Assembly (NCBI RefSeq): GCF_015550595.1
Contig: NZ_JADNBB010000016.1
Coordinates: forward strand, 62,001 to 126,000
Length of the DNA: 64,000 nucleotides
Direction: 5' to 3'
Source of the DNA: Parabacteroides goldsteinii
GTDB taxonomy: Bacteria; Bacteroidota; Bacteroidia; Bacteroidales; Tannerellaceae
Of this stretch, positions 26,102-33,805 are shown piece after piece. The notes beneath the pieces were generated by a model, which was not told the DNA's origin, did no database searches, and saw only the letters and a list, made by a program, of their open reading frames with translations. The number at the start of each line of letters is the position of its first letter. Position 1 is the first letter of the stretch. The position numbers were made by a program, and so were the translations under genes.

Positions 26102-26776
26102 ATGAAATATCTGAAAGTAAAACTATTTGCTTTATGCCTGCTGGCAGGCTCTTCTCTCCGGGCCCAGAATGACTTCGGTTCGTCACTGAGCGTCGATGTA
26201 ACGAAGAAGATTGTCCCGGGCCTGAATCTGTCACTGGAAGAAGAGTTCCGCCTGCGTGACAACCTGAGCGAAACAGACCGCTTCTCTACCACACTCGACT
26301 TAAGTTATAAGCCCTGGAAGTTTCTCAAACTGGGAGGCGCCTATAATCTGATCAATTATAATCATGAGACGAAAGGTTGGGAAGTGCGTCACCGTTATTA
26401 TTTTTATGCCACCGGTTCGTATCGTTTTGACCGCTTTACCGTATCTTTACGGGAGCGATTTCAAAGTACATATCGTGTCGGGATCAAAGAGACAAGTAAG
26501 CGGGCCAATCCGAAATTATATCTCCGCAGCCGGCTCGAAGTGGAATACGATATCCGGAATTGCAAATTTGAACCTTACGCATCTGTTGAATTATATAATA
26601 CGCTGAACGATCCACAAGGAAATAAAATGAATAAACTGAGATATACAGCTGGCAGCAAGTATAAACTGAATAAACGAAACTCCCTGCAACTGTATTACCG
26701 GTATATTAATTTTAAAGATGACGACGAAGGGAATGGTAAACACATGATAGGCCTGGGATATTCATATAAATTCTGA
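26102..26776 (+). CDS. DUF2490 outer-membrane beta-barrel protein
   Basis: The 224-residue protein has a signal peptide (MKYLKVKLFALCLLAGSSLRAQ) and a series of alternating beta strands ending in an aromatic residue (GLGYSYKF), typical of a small outer-membrane barrel. It fits DUF2490. The motif SLRERFQSTYR is shared with the second DUF2490 protein at 31237-31905. It lies between the DUF4956 and histidine-kinase genes with short gaps, in the same operon. Function is unknown. Confidence 0.85.
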   Translation: MKYLKVKLFALCLLAGSSLRAQNDFGSSLSVDVTKKIVPGLNLSLEEEFRLRDNLSETDRFSTTLDLSYKPWKFLKLGGAYNLINYNHETKGWEVRHRYYFYATGSYRFDRFTVSLRERFQSTYRVGIKETSKRANPKLYLRSRLEVEYDIRNCKFEPYASVELYNTLNDPQGNKMNKLRYTAGSKYKLNKRNSLQLYYRYINFKDDDEGNGKHMIGLGYSYKF

Positions 26777-26781
26777 CCGGA

Positions 26782-27915
26782 ATGGAAAAACAAGAACAAC
26801 GGCAAAGGCTCCTGGAGAACCTGATCTACCTGATTATCTGGGTAGTGATATGGATCTCGCCCGTACTGGAACATAAATATAACGGAGAGACGATCAACTG
26901 GAACGATATTTTTCGTGCCTGGAAGATTATCGCTCCTTTCTTCATTCTTTTTATTATCAACAACTATGCGCTTATCCCTCTCCTATTGATACGGAAAAAG
27001 TCGTGGTTGTATCTGTTATTTACTGCATTAACGGTCTGCCTGATCTTTGCCCTGAATCCGTTTATGAAGTTAAAACGACCGGATAACCCGGATAAATGGC
27101 CACCCCGTGAATTCAGGATGGAACGTCCGCCAATGAACGAAAGGATACATCAGTTTCCCGACAGAAAGGAACTACCCCGTCAACCGGAACACCCTCCTAT
27201 GTGGCGTATGCCGGGCATGATATCACCGATGGTCAACCACATCCTGATCGCCATTCTGGTGTTGGGGCTGAATGTGGCAATCAAATTCCTCTTTAAATCC
27301 ATACGTGACGAACACCGGATGAAGGAACTCGAAAAGCATACGCTTCAAACAGAACTGGAATATCTGAAACATCAGATCAACCCGCATTTCTTCATGAATA
27401 CGTTGAATAATATTCATGCCCTGATCGACCTGGATACAGAGAAAGCCAAAGAGACCGTTCTCGAACTTTCCAAGATGATGCGCTACGTCTTGTATGACGC
27501 TGCCCTGCCAACGCTGCCGCTCGAAAAAGAGATCCGTTTTCTGAATAACTATGTCGGACTGATGAAACTACGGTATACTGATCAGGTCGATATCCGGATA
27601 TCCCTGCCTGAAGAGGTTCCGAACATACAGATCCCGCCGTTGTTATTTATCTCGTTCCTTGAAAATGCATTCAAGCATGGCATCAGCTACCAACAGAAAT
27701 CGTTTATCCATCTATGTATGGAGATAAAAGAGAATGAACTGGAATGCCTGGTAGTAAACAGCAGTTTCAATAATGCCGGCGAACAACATAAAGGCATCGG
27801 GCTCGAAAACGTCAAAAAACGCCTTCGCCTGCTTTATGATAATAACTATACGCTGGATATCCAAAGTGAAAAGAATGAATATCGTGTCTTACTGATAATA
27901 CCCATACAATTATGA
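26782..27915 (+). CDS. LytS-type sensor histidine kinase
   Basis: The 377-residue protein has four membrane helices (about 13-33, 47-70, 73-92 and 151-175). Between helices 3 and 4 is a long Pro/Arg-rich extracytoplasmic loop (about 95-148). The His_kinase domain follows, with the phospho-acceptor in LKHQINPHFFMNTLNNIHALID, then an ATPase domain (ENAFKHGI N-box and KGIGLENVKKRLRLLY G-box). It should phosphorylate the LytTR regulator whose ATG overlaps its stop codon. The unusual Pro-rich loop may be the sensory part. Confidence 0.92.
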   Translation: MEKQEQRQRLLENLIYLIIWVVIWISPVLEHKYNGETINWNDIFRAWKIIAPFFILFIINNYALIPLLLIRKKSWLYLLFTALTVCLIFALNPFMKLKRPDNPDKWPPREFRMERPPMNERIHQFPDRKELPRQPEHPPMWRMPGMISPMVNHILIAILVLGLNVAIKFLFKSIRDEHRMKELEKHTLQTELEYLKHQINPHFFMNTLNNIHALIDLDTEKAKETVLELSKMMRYVLYDAALPTLPLEKEIRFLNNYVGLMKLRYTDQVDIRISLPEEVPNIQIPPLLFISFLENAFKHGISYQQKSFIHLCMEIKENELECLVVNSSFNNAGEQHKGIGLENVKKRLRLLYDNNYTLDIQSEKNEYRVLLIIPIQL

Positions 27916-28667
27916 TAATAAGATGTATTGCTATCGACGATGAACCGCTGGCCCTGGCACAGATAACCGGTTATATCGGGAAAGTGCCTTTCCTTCAGCT
28001 TGTAAAGGCTTGTCCAAGTGCGCTTGAAGCGTTGGATGTGATAGCCACCCACCCCGTCGACCTGATCTTTGCAGATATTAATATGCCGGACCTGAACGGG
28101 ATGGACTTTGTCAAATCACTAGCCAAAAAGCCGCTTATTATTTTCACTACCGCTTATTCGGAATATGCCGTTGAAAGTTTCCGGGTAGATGCGCTCGACT
28201 ATCTATTGAAACCTTTCGGATACAACGATTTTTTGAAATCAGCCAACAAAGCCCTCCGGCAAATGGAATTGCTGAACGCTCCCGTTCAATCGGCTCCGGT
28301 CGTTTCCACATCGGGCGAAGAGACTGTTTCCGTAAACAACGATTTGTATATCAAAGCGGATTACAAGATGATACGTATCGATATGAGTAAGATTTTGTAT
28401 ATCGAAAGCCAGAATGAATATGTGCGGATATTCTCAGAAGACCAGAAACCGGTGATGTCTCTCCTTAGTATGAAGGTACTGGAGGATAAACTACCGCCCG
28501 AGAAGTTCATGCGGGTACACCGTTCTTATATGGTCAACCTCTCCAAGATAACAGCGGTGGCACACAACCGTATTATCTTTGGAAAAGACGTATATATTCC
28601 TATCGGTAATCAGTATAAGGACAAATTCACACAGTATCTGGATACCCATTTTCTGGGAAAAGGATAA
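27912..28667 (+). CDS. LytTR family response regulator
   Basis: The 251-residue protein has a receiver domain (1-120; acidic pair in AIDDEPLA, acceptor Asp in VDLIFADINMPDLNG) and a C-terminal LytTR DNA-binding domain (about 145-245; LYIESQNEYVRIF, MSLLSMKVLEDKLPPEKFMRVHRSYMVNL, IPIGNQYK). It is translationally coupled to the LytS-type kinase (4-bp overlap). LytTR proteins bind paired direct repeats; such a pair lies at 24479-24509 before the first gene of this operon, so autoregulation is plausible. Confidence 0.94.
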   Translation: MIIRCIAIDDEPLALAQITGYIGKVPFLQLVKACPSALEALDVIATHPVDLIFADINMPDLNGMDFVKSLAKKPLIIFTTAYSEYAVESFRVDALDYLLKPFGYNDFLKSANKALRQMELLNAPVQSAPVVSTSGEETVSVNNDLYIKADYKMIRIDMSKILYIESQNEYVRIFSEDQKPVMSLLSMKVLEDKLPPEKFMRVHRSYMVNLSKITAVAHNRIIFGKDVYIPIGNQYKDKFTQYLDTHFLGKG

Positions 28668-28718
28668 ACCCGGCAAGAGATTTATTTGGTAAAATTAGTA
28701 CATCAGCTTGTTAAATTG

Positions 28719-28726
28719 TATCTTTG
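28719..28726 (+). promoter_or_regulatory. -7 promoter element for exonuclease III gene
   Basis: TATCTTTG is an exact TAnnTTTG, 31 bp before the ATG at 28758. Confidence 0.55.
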
Positions 28727-28757
28727 AATTCATATAAACAATCATAAAACAGATTAT

Positions 28758-29522
28758 ATGAAGATCATAACATACAACGTAAACGGACTTCGAGCAGCCG
28801 TAACCAAGGGACTGCCCGAATGGTTAATGCAGGAACAACCGGATGTGCTCTGTATTCAGGAAACCAAACTTCAGCCCGATCAATTTCCTACCGAAGCATT
28901 TGAAGGATTGGGTTACACACCTTATCTGTTCAGTGCACAAAAGAAAGGGTATAGCGGTGTTGCCATCCTTACCCGTCGCGAACCCGATCATGTAGAAATC
29001 GGTATGGGTATCGAAAAGTACGACAATGAAGGTCGCTTTATACGGGCAGACTATGGCGACACCTCTGTCGTAAGTGTCTACCACCCTTCGGGTACAAGCG
29101 GTGATGAACGCCAGGCTTTCAAGATGGAGTGGCTGGAAGATTTTCAGAAGTATGTGGTCGAACTGCAAAAAACACGAAAGAAACTGATCCTTTGCGGTGA
29201 CTATAATATCTGCCACGAACCGATAGACATTCACGATCCGGTGCGTAATGCAACCAATAGCGGCTTCCTTCCCGAAGAACGTGAATGGATGACCCGTTTT
29301 CTGGATGCCGGTTTTATCGACACATTCCGTTTTCTGAATCCGGATAAGCAGCAATATACCTGGTGGAGCTACCGTTTCAGTGCCCGCAAGAACAATAAAG
29401 GATGGCGCATCGACTACTGTATGGTCAGCGAGCCGGTCAAACCGCTATTGAAGAATGCCTATATCCTAAATGATGCGGTACACTCGGATCATTGTCCGGC
29501 GGTATTGGAGATTGAACTATAA
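28758..29522 (+). CDS. xth: Exodeoxyribonuclease III (AP endonuclease)
   Basis: The 254-residue protein is a full-length ExoIII-family nuclease for base-excision repair. Visible active-site blocks are ITYNVNGLRAA (Asn), CIQETKLQ (metal-binding Glu), VYHPSGT, CGDYNICHEPIDIH (Asp-Asn), WWSYRFSARKNNKGWRIDY and the final HSDHCPAVLEIEL (catalytic His). It cuts at abasic sites and trims 3' ends. It ends 6 bp inside the convergent GNAT gene. Confidence 0.97.
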   Translation: MKIITYNVNGLRAAVTKGLPEWLMQEQPDVLCIQETKLQPDQFPTEAFEGLGYTPYLFSAQKKGYSGVAILTRREPDHVEIGMGIEKYDNEGRFIRADYGDTSVVSVYHPSGTSGDERQAFKMEWLEDFQKYVVELQKTRKKLILCGDYNICHEPIDIHDPVRNATNSGFLPEEREWMTRFLDAGFIDTFRFLNPDKQQYTWWSYRFSARKNNKGWRIDYCMVSEPVKPLLKNAYILNDAVHSDHCPAVLEIEL

Positions 29523-30041
29523 AAGCTGTTCATACAGTCTGAACCATACCAGGTGCGGATAATTCAATCCCAGGTCGACAGTTCCCACATAACGATACCC
29601 GTGTTTTTCATATGCAGCAATAGCGGGTGCGTTATGTATGGAGACATCCAGACGGATTGCTTTCATACCTTCCTGTCTTCCGTATTGCTCTGCAAAACGA
29701 AGCAAAGCGGAACCAACGCCTTGCTTCATAAATAAAGGATGTACGACGAAGGTATGGATGACCAGGATATCTGCATAGTCCGCTTCTATCCCCCAGCGGA
29801 TCTGAGTGTATGCTTCTTCGGGTTCATGACTTAAAATAATACTCCCCCCTATCCGTCCTTCTATCCGCAGGACGAACAGTGCTCCACATCCTATACCTTT
29901 CACCGCATCCTCCCGGACCGGATAAATACCTTTTATCCAGCCGGGATAATTGATTGTTGCTTCCAAATGGTCGTTCAACTCATTATACAACTGTTCCAGT
30001 TCGTCGATATCCGCCGCTGTTCCTTTTTCTATCTTATACAT
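29517..30041 (-). CDS. GNAT family N-acetyltransferase
   Basis: The 174-residue protein spans one GNAT domain. The acetyl-CoA-binding motif A is VHPLFMKQGVGSALLRFAEQYGRQEGMKAIRLDVSIHN (about 117-154, with Q/G-x-G-x-G/A), followed by APAIAAYEKHGYRYVG. The substrate is not identifiable. It ends in a 6-bp overlap with the convergent exonuclease III gene. The next upstream stretch is the remnant of a different GNAT gene. Confidence 0.88.
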   Translation of the reverse strand: MYKIEKGTAADIDELEQLYNELNDHLEATINYPGWIKGIYPVREDAVKGIGCGALFVLRIEGRIGGSIILSHEPEEAYTQIRWGIEADYADILVIHTFVVHPLFMKQGVGSALLRFAEQYGRQEGMKAIRLDVSIHNAPAIAAYEKHGYRYVGTVDLGLNYPHLVWFRLYEQLL

Positions 30042-30105
30042 TTATTTCCGATTAGGATGGCAAATATACATATTCTTTTTCCAGCAGGCGGTATCGACTT
30101 TCTCC

Positions 30106-30368
30106 CTACTCCCGCCAATGTTGCGGTTTGTCCAGGGCGGCAGTACACCCGATACGGCCTTTGGGAATACTCTCCACATCGGATGTCAGGTATTGGTACA
30201 TCCAATAGTCGGCATACTCACGGGGAAGCGGATAAGGCGGAAAGTAACCGGCTCCTTCCGCGTCTCCTTTAAATCCATGACGAGGGTGAATGCCTGCGTT
30301 TCTACCTGCATTACATCATTAAAATCGTCAGAAGTAGTTCTCCTGACCTGAACATCATTTTTATTCAT
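30106..30368 (-). pseudogene. Broken GNAT acetyltransferase: N-terminus joined out of frame to C-terminus
   Basis: The first frame begins at 30368 with MNKNDVQVRRTTSDDFNDVMQVETQAF, a typical GNAT opening (strand 1 and helix 1). After about residue 27 the similarity stops. Another frame continues with HPRHGFKGDAEGAG, then PPYPLPREYADYWMYQYL, and ends DKPQHWRE at 30106, which looks like the end of a GNAT protein (HPRHGFK resembles the YPRFGF segment). The central acetyl-CoA-binding part, roughly 90-100 residues, is missing. This is best explained by an internal deletion plus frameshift. Confidence 0.65.
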
Positions 30369-30427
30369 TGATTGATTGTTTTTGATTACCCCGACAGGTA
30401 ATCGTAAACGACTGTGTATATTTGCAA

Positions 30428-30457
30428 GTTACTCTGCCCGAAGAAAGGCAGAGTAAC
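30428..30457. terminator. Terminator hairpin after the SGNH hydrolase gene
   Basis: Arms GTTACTCTGCC (30428-30438) and GGCAGAGTAAC (30447-30457) pair exactly around an 8-nt loop, 10 bp past the stop of the minus-strand gene at 30467. Confidence 0.8.
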
Positions 30458-30466
30458 CTGCTTCTT

Positions 30467-31138
30467 TTAATACTTTTCAAGAGCGGCCGAGATCAGTTTT
30501 TCCATGATCACATACCCATCCATTGTAGGATGCACGCCATCTTTCGAATACTTTTCCGGAAGACCGTTACGCTCGTCTTTCATGGCTGAATGGTAATCCA
30601 CATAAGTCAGGTTGTTCTTATCGGCATATTCTTTGATCATCTTATTCAGAGCTATGATCTTGCCGGCGGGTTCAAGTCCTTTACGCCAGCTATATTCGTA
30701 AGCAGGTAAGATGGAACAGAGAACCACATCTATATTATTGGCTTTAGCCAGTTCCGCCATCGAGATAATATTACCCAGGATATTTTCGGGTGAGATATAC
30801 CCGTTATTCTGGGCGATATCATTGGTACCGGCCAGGATAACTACTGCTTTAGGTTGCAGATTTATTACATCGGCACGGAACCGGACCAACATTTGTGCAG
30901 TAGTCTGCCCTCCTATTCCCCGGCCTATGTAACGGTTGTTTTTGAAAAATAAGGAGTCGGTATTCCACCAACCGTCCGTGATAGAGTTTCCCATAAAGAC
31001 GACCCGTGTAGGTGTCTGCACCGATTTATTCGCTTCTGCATAACGGCCGAACTGCGCCCAGTCGTTCTGCTGGCTAAAAAGTGAAGATGTTGCCAATGTA
31101 CACATGGCTAATAAAAGCCATTTCTTCATGTTTTTCAT
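30467..31138 (-). CDS. SGNH/GDSL-type esterase, secreted
   Basis: The 223-residue protein has a signal peptide (MKKWLLLAMCTLATSSLFSQ after Met4) and all four SGNH blocks: block I VVFMGNSITDGWW (nucleophile Ser), block II GIGGQTT (Gly), block III ILAGTNDIAQN (Asn) and block V DGVHPTMDGY (Asp-x-x-His). It should remove acyl, often acetyl, groups from glycans in the periplasm or outside. It has its own -7 element at 31173-31180 and a strong hairpin after it, so it is probably a single-gene unit. Confidence 0.93.
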   Translation of the reverse strand: MKNMKKWLLLAMCTLATSSLFSQQNDWAQFGRYAEANKSVQTPTRVVFMGNSITDGWWNTDSLFFKNNRYIGRGIGGQTTAQMLVRFRADVINLQPKAVVILAGTNDIAQNNGYISPENILGNIISMAELAKANNIDVVLCSILPAYEYSWRKGLEPAGKIIALNKMIKEYADKNNLTYVDYHSAMKDERNGLPEKYSKDGVHPTMDGYVIMEKLISAALEKY

Positions 31139-31172
31139 ACTATGAATTTCTTTAATTAAGTTACAATGACAA

Positions 31173-31180
31173 CAAAAATA
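31173..31180 (-). promoter_or_regulatory. -7 promoter element for the SGNH hydrolase gene
   Basis: CAAAAATA on the plus strand reads TATTTTTG on the minus strand, an exact TAnnTTTG, 35 bp before the start at 31138. Confidence 0.5.
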
Positions 31181-31193
31181 GTAGTTTTATCAT

Positions 31194-31201
31194 TATCTTT
31201 G
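31194..31201 (+). promoter_or_regulatory. -7 promoter element for the second DUF2490 gene
   Basis: TATCTTTG is an exact TAnnTTTG, 35 bp before the ATG at 31237. It lies 14 bp from the opposite-facing element at 31173, so the two divergent promoters are back to back. Confidence 0.55.
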
Positions 31202-31236
31202 CAGAGATACTAAACTAAAAACACATTCTAAGTTCC

Positions 31237-31905
31237 ATGAAAGACTATTTCAAACGAAATTGTTTCTTTATCCTATGCTTTCTATTGATACCGACAGGAT
31301 ATTCTCCCTTGGCTGCAATGGACGGAGCAGGAATGGCATTCAAGACCAGCCTGTCCGGAAAAATATACCGACGCTTTTCTTTCTTATTTGAAGAAGATAT
31401 ACGCCCGAAAAGTAATTTCCGGCAAGCCGAATGGTTCCTGACCACCGGAGAAGTGAACTACACGTTCAACCGTTACCTGAAAACCGGTATCGCTTATATG
31501 TTGCTCTGCCAGTATAAGGCATCCGAAGAACTGCGTAATCGCTATTACATTTATGTTTCGGGTAATTATCCTATCGGCAACTTTTCCCTGTCGCTTCGTG
31601 AACGGTTTCAAAGTACATACAAAAGGGGGACACAGCATCCCAAGAACTATCTCCGGACCATGCTTACGCTCTCTTATAAGATCCGGAAGACAGGTTTATG
31701 TCCCTTCGCCTATGCCGAAATATTCAACGACACAGGCTATCAGGGACAAATGCATACCGACCGCATCCGTTTTTCTGCCGGAAGCGATTACAAGATTGAT
31801 AAACAGAACTCGCTGCAATTATATTACCGTTATCATATATTTAATGTATACGATCCGGTAAACTACAAGCATGCAATAGGCCTGACTTATGCCCATCGGT
31901 TTTAA
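31237..31905 (+). CDS. DUF2490 outer-membrane beta-barrel protein, second paralog
   Basis: The 222-residue protein has a signal region (MKDYFKRNCFFILCFLLIPTGYSPLAA) and an alternating-strand barrel ending HAIGLTYAHRF. It shares SLRERFQSTYKRG, the NSLQLYYRY segment and the closing strand pattern with the DUF2490 protein at 26102-26776, so the two are paralogs. It is monocistronic and converges on the end of the injection-system operon, 12 bp away. Function is unknown. Confidence 0.83.
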   Translation: MKDYFKRNCFFILCFLLIPTGYSPLAAMDGAGMAFKTSLSGKIYRRFSFLFEEDIRPKSNFRQAEWFLTTGEVNYTFNRYLKTGIAYMLLCQYKASEELRNRYYIYVSGNYPIGNFSLSLRERFQSTYKRGTQHPKNYLRTMLTLSYKIRKTGLCPFAYAEIFNDTGYQGQMHTDRIRFSAGSDYKIDKQNSLQLYYRYHIFNVYDPVNYKHAIGLTYAHRF

Positions 31906-31917
31906 AGGATCTCTTCC

Positions 31918-33210
31918 TTAGCACTTCAATTGCTCTTTCTGCAACGCGTCTTTCAACATTTGCATATCCAACCGTTTCTCTTTCGAGACCACCAGAAACA
32001 GTGCACACCGTCGTACCACATTGGCAATAGAGCCCCCGGAAAGCTCTGTCTTGGCAGCAATATCGATCAATTCCTTCGCATTCTCACCCAACCATTCTTT
32101 CGGTAGCATCTTTCGCCACAATTCCGCACGGAGTTCTTCGGTGGGCATAGGGAAATAGATGACCGACTGAAATCGGCGGGAGAATGCTTCATCGATGTTC
32201 GATCGCAGGTTGGTGGCCAACACCACTGTTCCCGGAAAATCCTCGATACGCTGGAGTAGGTAGGCTACTTCCTGATTCGCGTGGCGGTCGTTGGAAGTGT
32301 TGGTAGAGGTACGTTTGCCAAACAGGGCATCCGCCTCATCAAAAAAGAGTATCCAGTTACGATTCTCGGCCAGATCGAATACCCTGGCGAGATTCTTCTC
32401 CGTTTCACCGATATACTTGGAGACGATCATGGAAAGATCCACGCGATACACATCCATGTAATTTTTCTTACCCAGCAGGGTGGCCGCCAGTGTCTTACCC
32501 GTTCCCGGTGGACCGTAGAAGAGGGCACGGTAACCGGCTTTCAGGAAACGGGAAAGACCCCATTCTTCCATAATCGTTTTGTGCGAAACAATCCACGTGT
32601 TGATTTCTTCTATCTCTGTTGCCACCCGGTAATCCAGGACCATGTCCTCCCAGTTGAGGGCTGTTGTGATGCGCTTGGCAGGGAAACCGATATTATAATC
32701 AGGTTTATACTCCACGTCCAGCAGCACACGACTCTGGAATTCTTCAGATACGCGTAGTTGGCCGCTGAGAAATGGTTCTCCTTCGCCTGCACCTTCAAGT
32801 TGCAGGATATTTTTCCCGTAGAACCAATGGTCTCTCTGGAATAGACGGACTACTTCTTTCCGCATCTCGACATCCTCTCCGGCGAGAATGAGTGCGACTG
32901 TTTCACCTGTGGGCAGAAAACCGCCATGCGACAGCCCTTTCCAGCCACCGAACTCGGTGTACTGCCGGTCGAAGTTTTTGTTCTGCACAAAAAAGATGTC
33001 GAGTACCTGCGGACAGACGTGAGGCATAAGGGCTAGCATGATAATCACCTGCTCACCGAAAGTCATATCAGAGACTCCTGTCACCTTCTCCAGCCAGCCA
33101 TTGACAGGAGGCCGTACTTCTTCCAGCCGGGTATATTCCGTATCTTGCTGGAAGTAGAGCTGAATGGCAACAGTCAGCACCTGGTTAAACCACGCTATAT
33201 ATTCACGCAT
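31918..33210 (-). CDS. AAA+ ATPase of the contractile injection system (Pvc15/Afp15-like)
   Basis: The 430-residue protein has an N-terminal specific domain (1-about 195) and one AAA+ module. Walker A is GPPGTGKT (233-240), Walker B is WILFFDEADALFG (Asp291, Glu292), sensor 1 is VLATN, and the arginine finger region is FSRRFQ. Family members are conserved in extracellular contractile injection systems and are thought to help assembly or cargo handling; they are distinct from T6SS ClpV, which has two AAA modules. It is the last gene of the operon, 12 bp after the eCIS-core gene. Confidence 0.92.
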   Translation of the reverse strand: MREYIAWFNQVLTVAIQLYFQQDTEYTRLEEVRPPVNGWLEKVTGVSDMTFGEQVIIMLALMPHVCPQVLDIFFVQNKNFDRQYTEFGGWKGLSHGGFLPTGETVALILAGEDVEMRKEVVRLFQRDHWFYGKNILQLEGAGEGEPFLSGQLRVSEEFQSRVLLDVEYKPDYNIGFPAKRITTALNWEDMVLDYRVATEIEEINTWIVSHKTIMEEWGLSRFLKAGYRALFYGPPGTGKTLAATLLGKKNYMDVYRVDLSMIVSKYIGETEKNLARVFDLAENRNWILFFDEADALFGKRTSTNTSNDRHANQEVAYLLQRIEDFPGTVVLATNLRSNIDEAFSRRFQSVIYFPMPTEELRAELWRKMLPKEWLGENAKELIDIAAKTELSGGSIANVVRRCALFLVVSKEKRLDMQMLKDALQKEQLKC

Positions 33211-33222
33211 AAGTCTCTCCGT

Positions 33223-33768
33223 TTATAAGCTGTTTGCCCTTGCCCCCATCACGTCGGCTTCCTGTTCCAGGGATACATTATCATTCACCGGCATGCCGCC
33301 CACTTCGGTAGTCGGTTCCACACGTCCGGCCATTTGTTGAGCCACATGCCATGCCTCATGCGGTAGATGCTGTTCCTGCCCCGGGGCAACATGGATGTCC
33401 GTTCCCTGCGTATATGCCAGAGCTTGTACAGTAGCAGGTTGTGATGAGTTATAATGCACCTTTACATCATCCAGTGAAAATCCAGACAGGTTTTCCACCC
33501 CCGCTTTCAGATTATCAGGCAGGCCGGTGTTGTTTGATTTCTTCTGTACCGCCGTATCGGCTTTCATCTGAAAGGATTCATCCTTATCCTCTTCCCGTTG
33601 GATAGTTCCGTCGAATTTACCTTGCAAGGCATCTTCTTCTTCCTCACCGACCCGTTGTAGAGCCAGGTTCACCGGACGGTTATCCACAAACTGCAAAGCT
33701 CCACTACCATCCTGCTTTTGCTGGATGGTACGGGCTGTCTTTTCTTGATATACTCTTTCTGTTTCCAT
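33223..33768 (-). CDS. eCIS-core domain protein (DUF4157) with HExxH motif and DNR leader
   Basis: The 181-residue protein is a compact DUF4157 'eCIS core' protein. The N-terminal 80 residues are low complexity with the pattern seen in such proteins (ALQFVDNRPVNLALQRV, then GEEEEDALQGK and QREEDKDESFQMK). The core domain is 80-178: GLPDNLKAGVENLSGFSLDDV, KVHYNSSQPATVQALAYTQG and the zinc-binding HEAWH (137-141). DUF4157 is strongly associated with extracellular injection systems and often heads toxins; here no toxin domain follows. It could be a cargo-related protease, a loading factor or a toxin stripped of its C-terminal part. Confidence 0.9.
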   Translation of the reverse strand: METERVYQEKTARTIQQKQDGSGALQFVDNRPVNLALQRVGEEEEDALQGKFDGTIQREEDKDESFQMKADTAVQKKSNNTGLPDNLKAGVENLSGFSLDDVKVHYNSSQPATVQALAYTQGTDIHVAPGQEQHLPHEAWHVAQQMAGRVEPTTEVGGMPVNDNVSLEQEADVMGARANSL

Positions 33769-33805
33769 ATTTTATAGTGTATTATCAATAATCTGCTTAA
33801 AAGTT

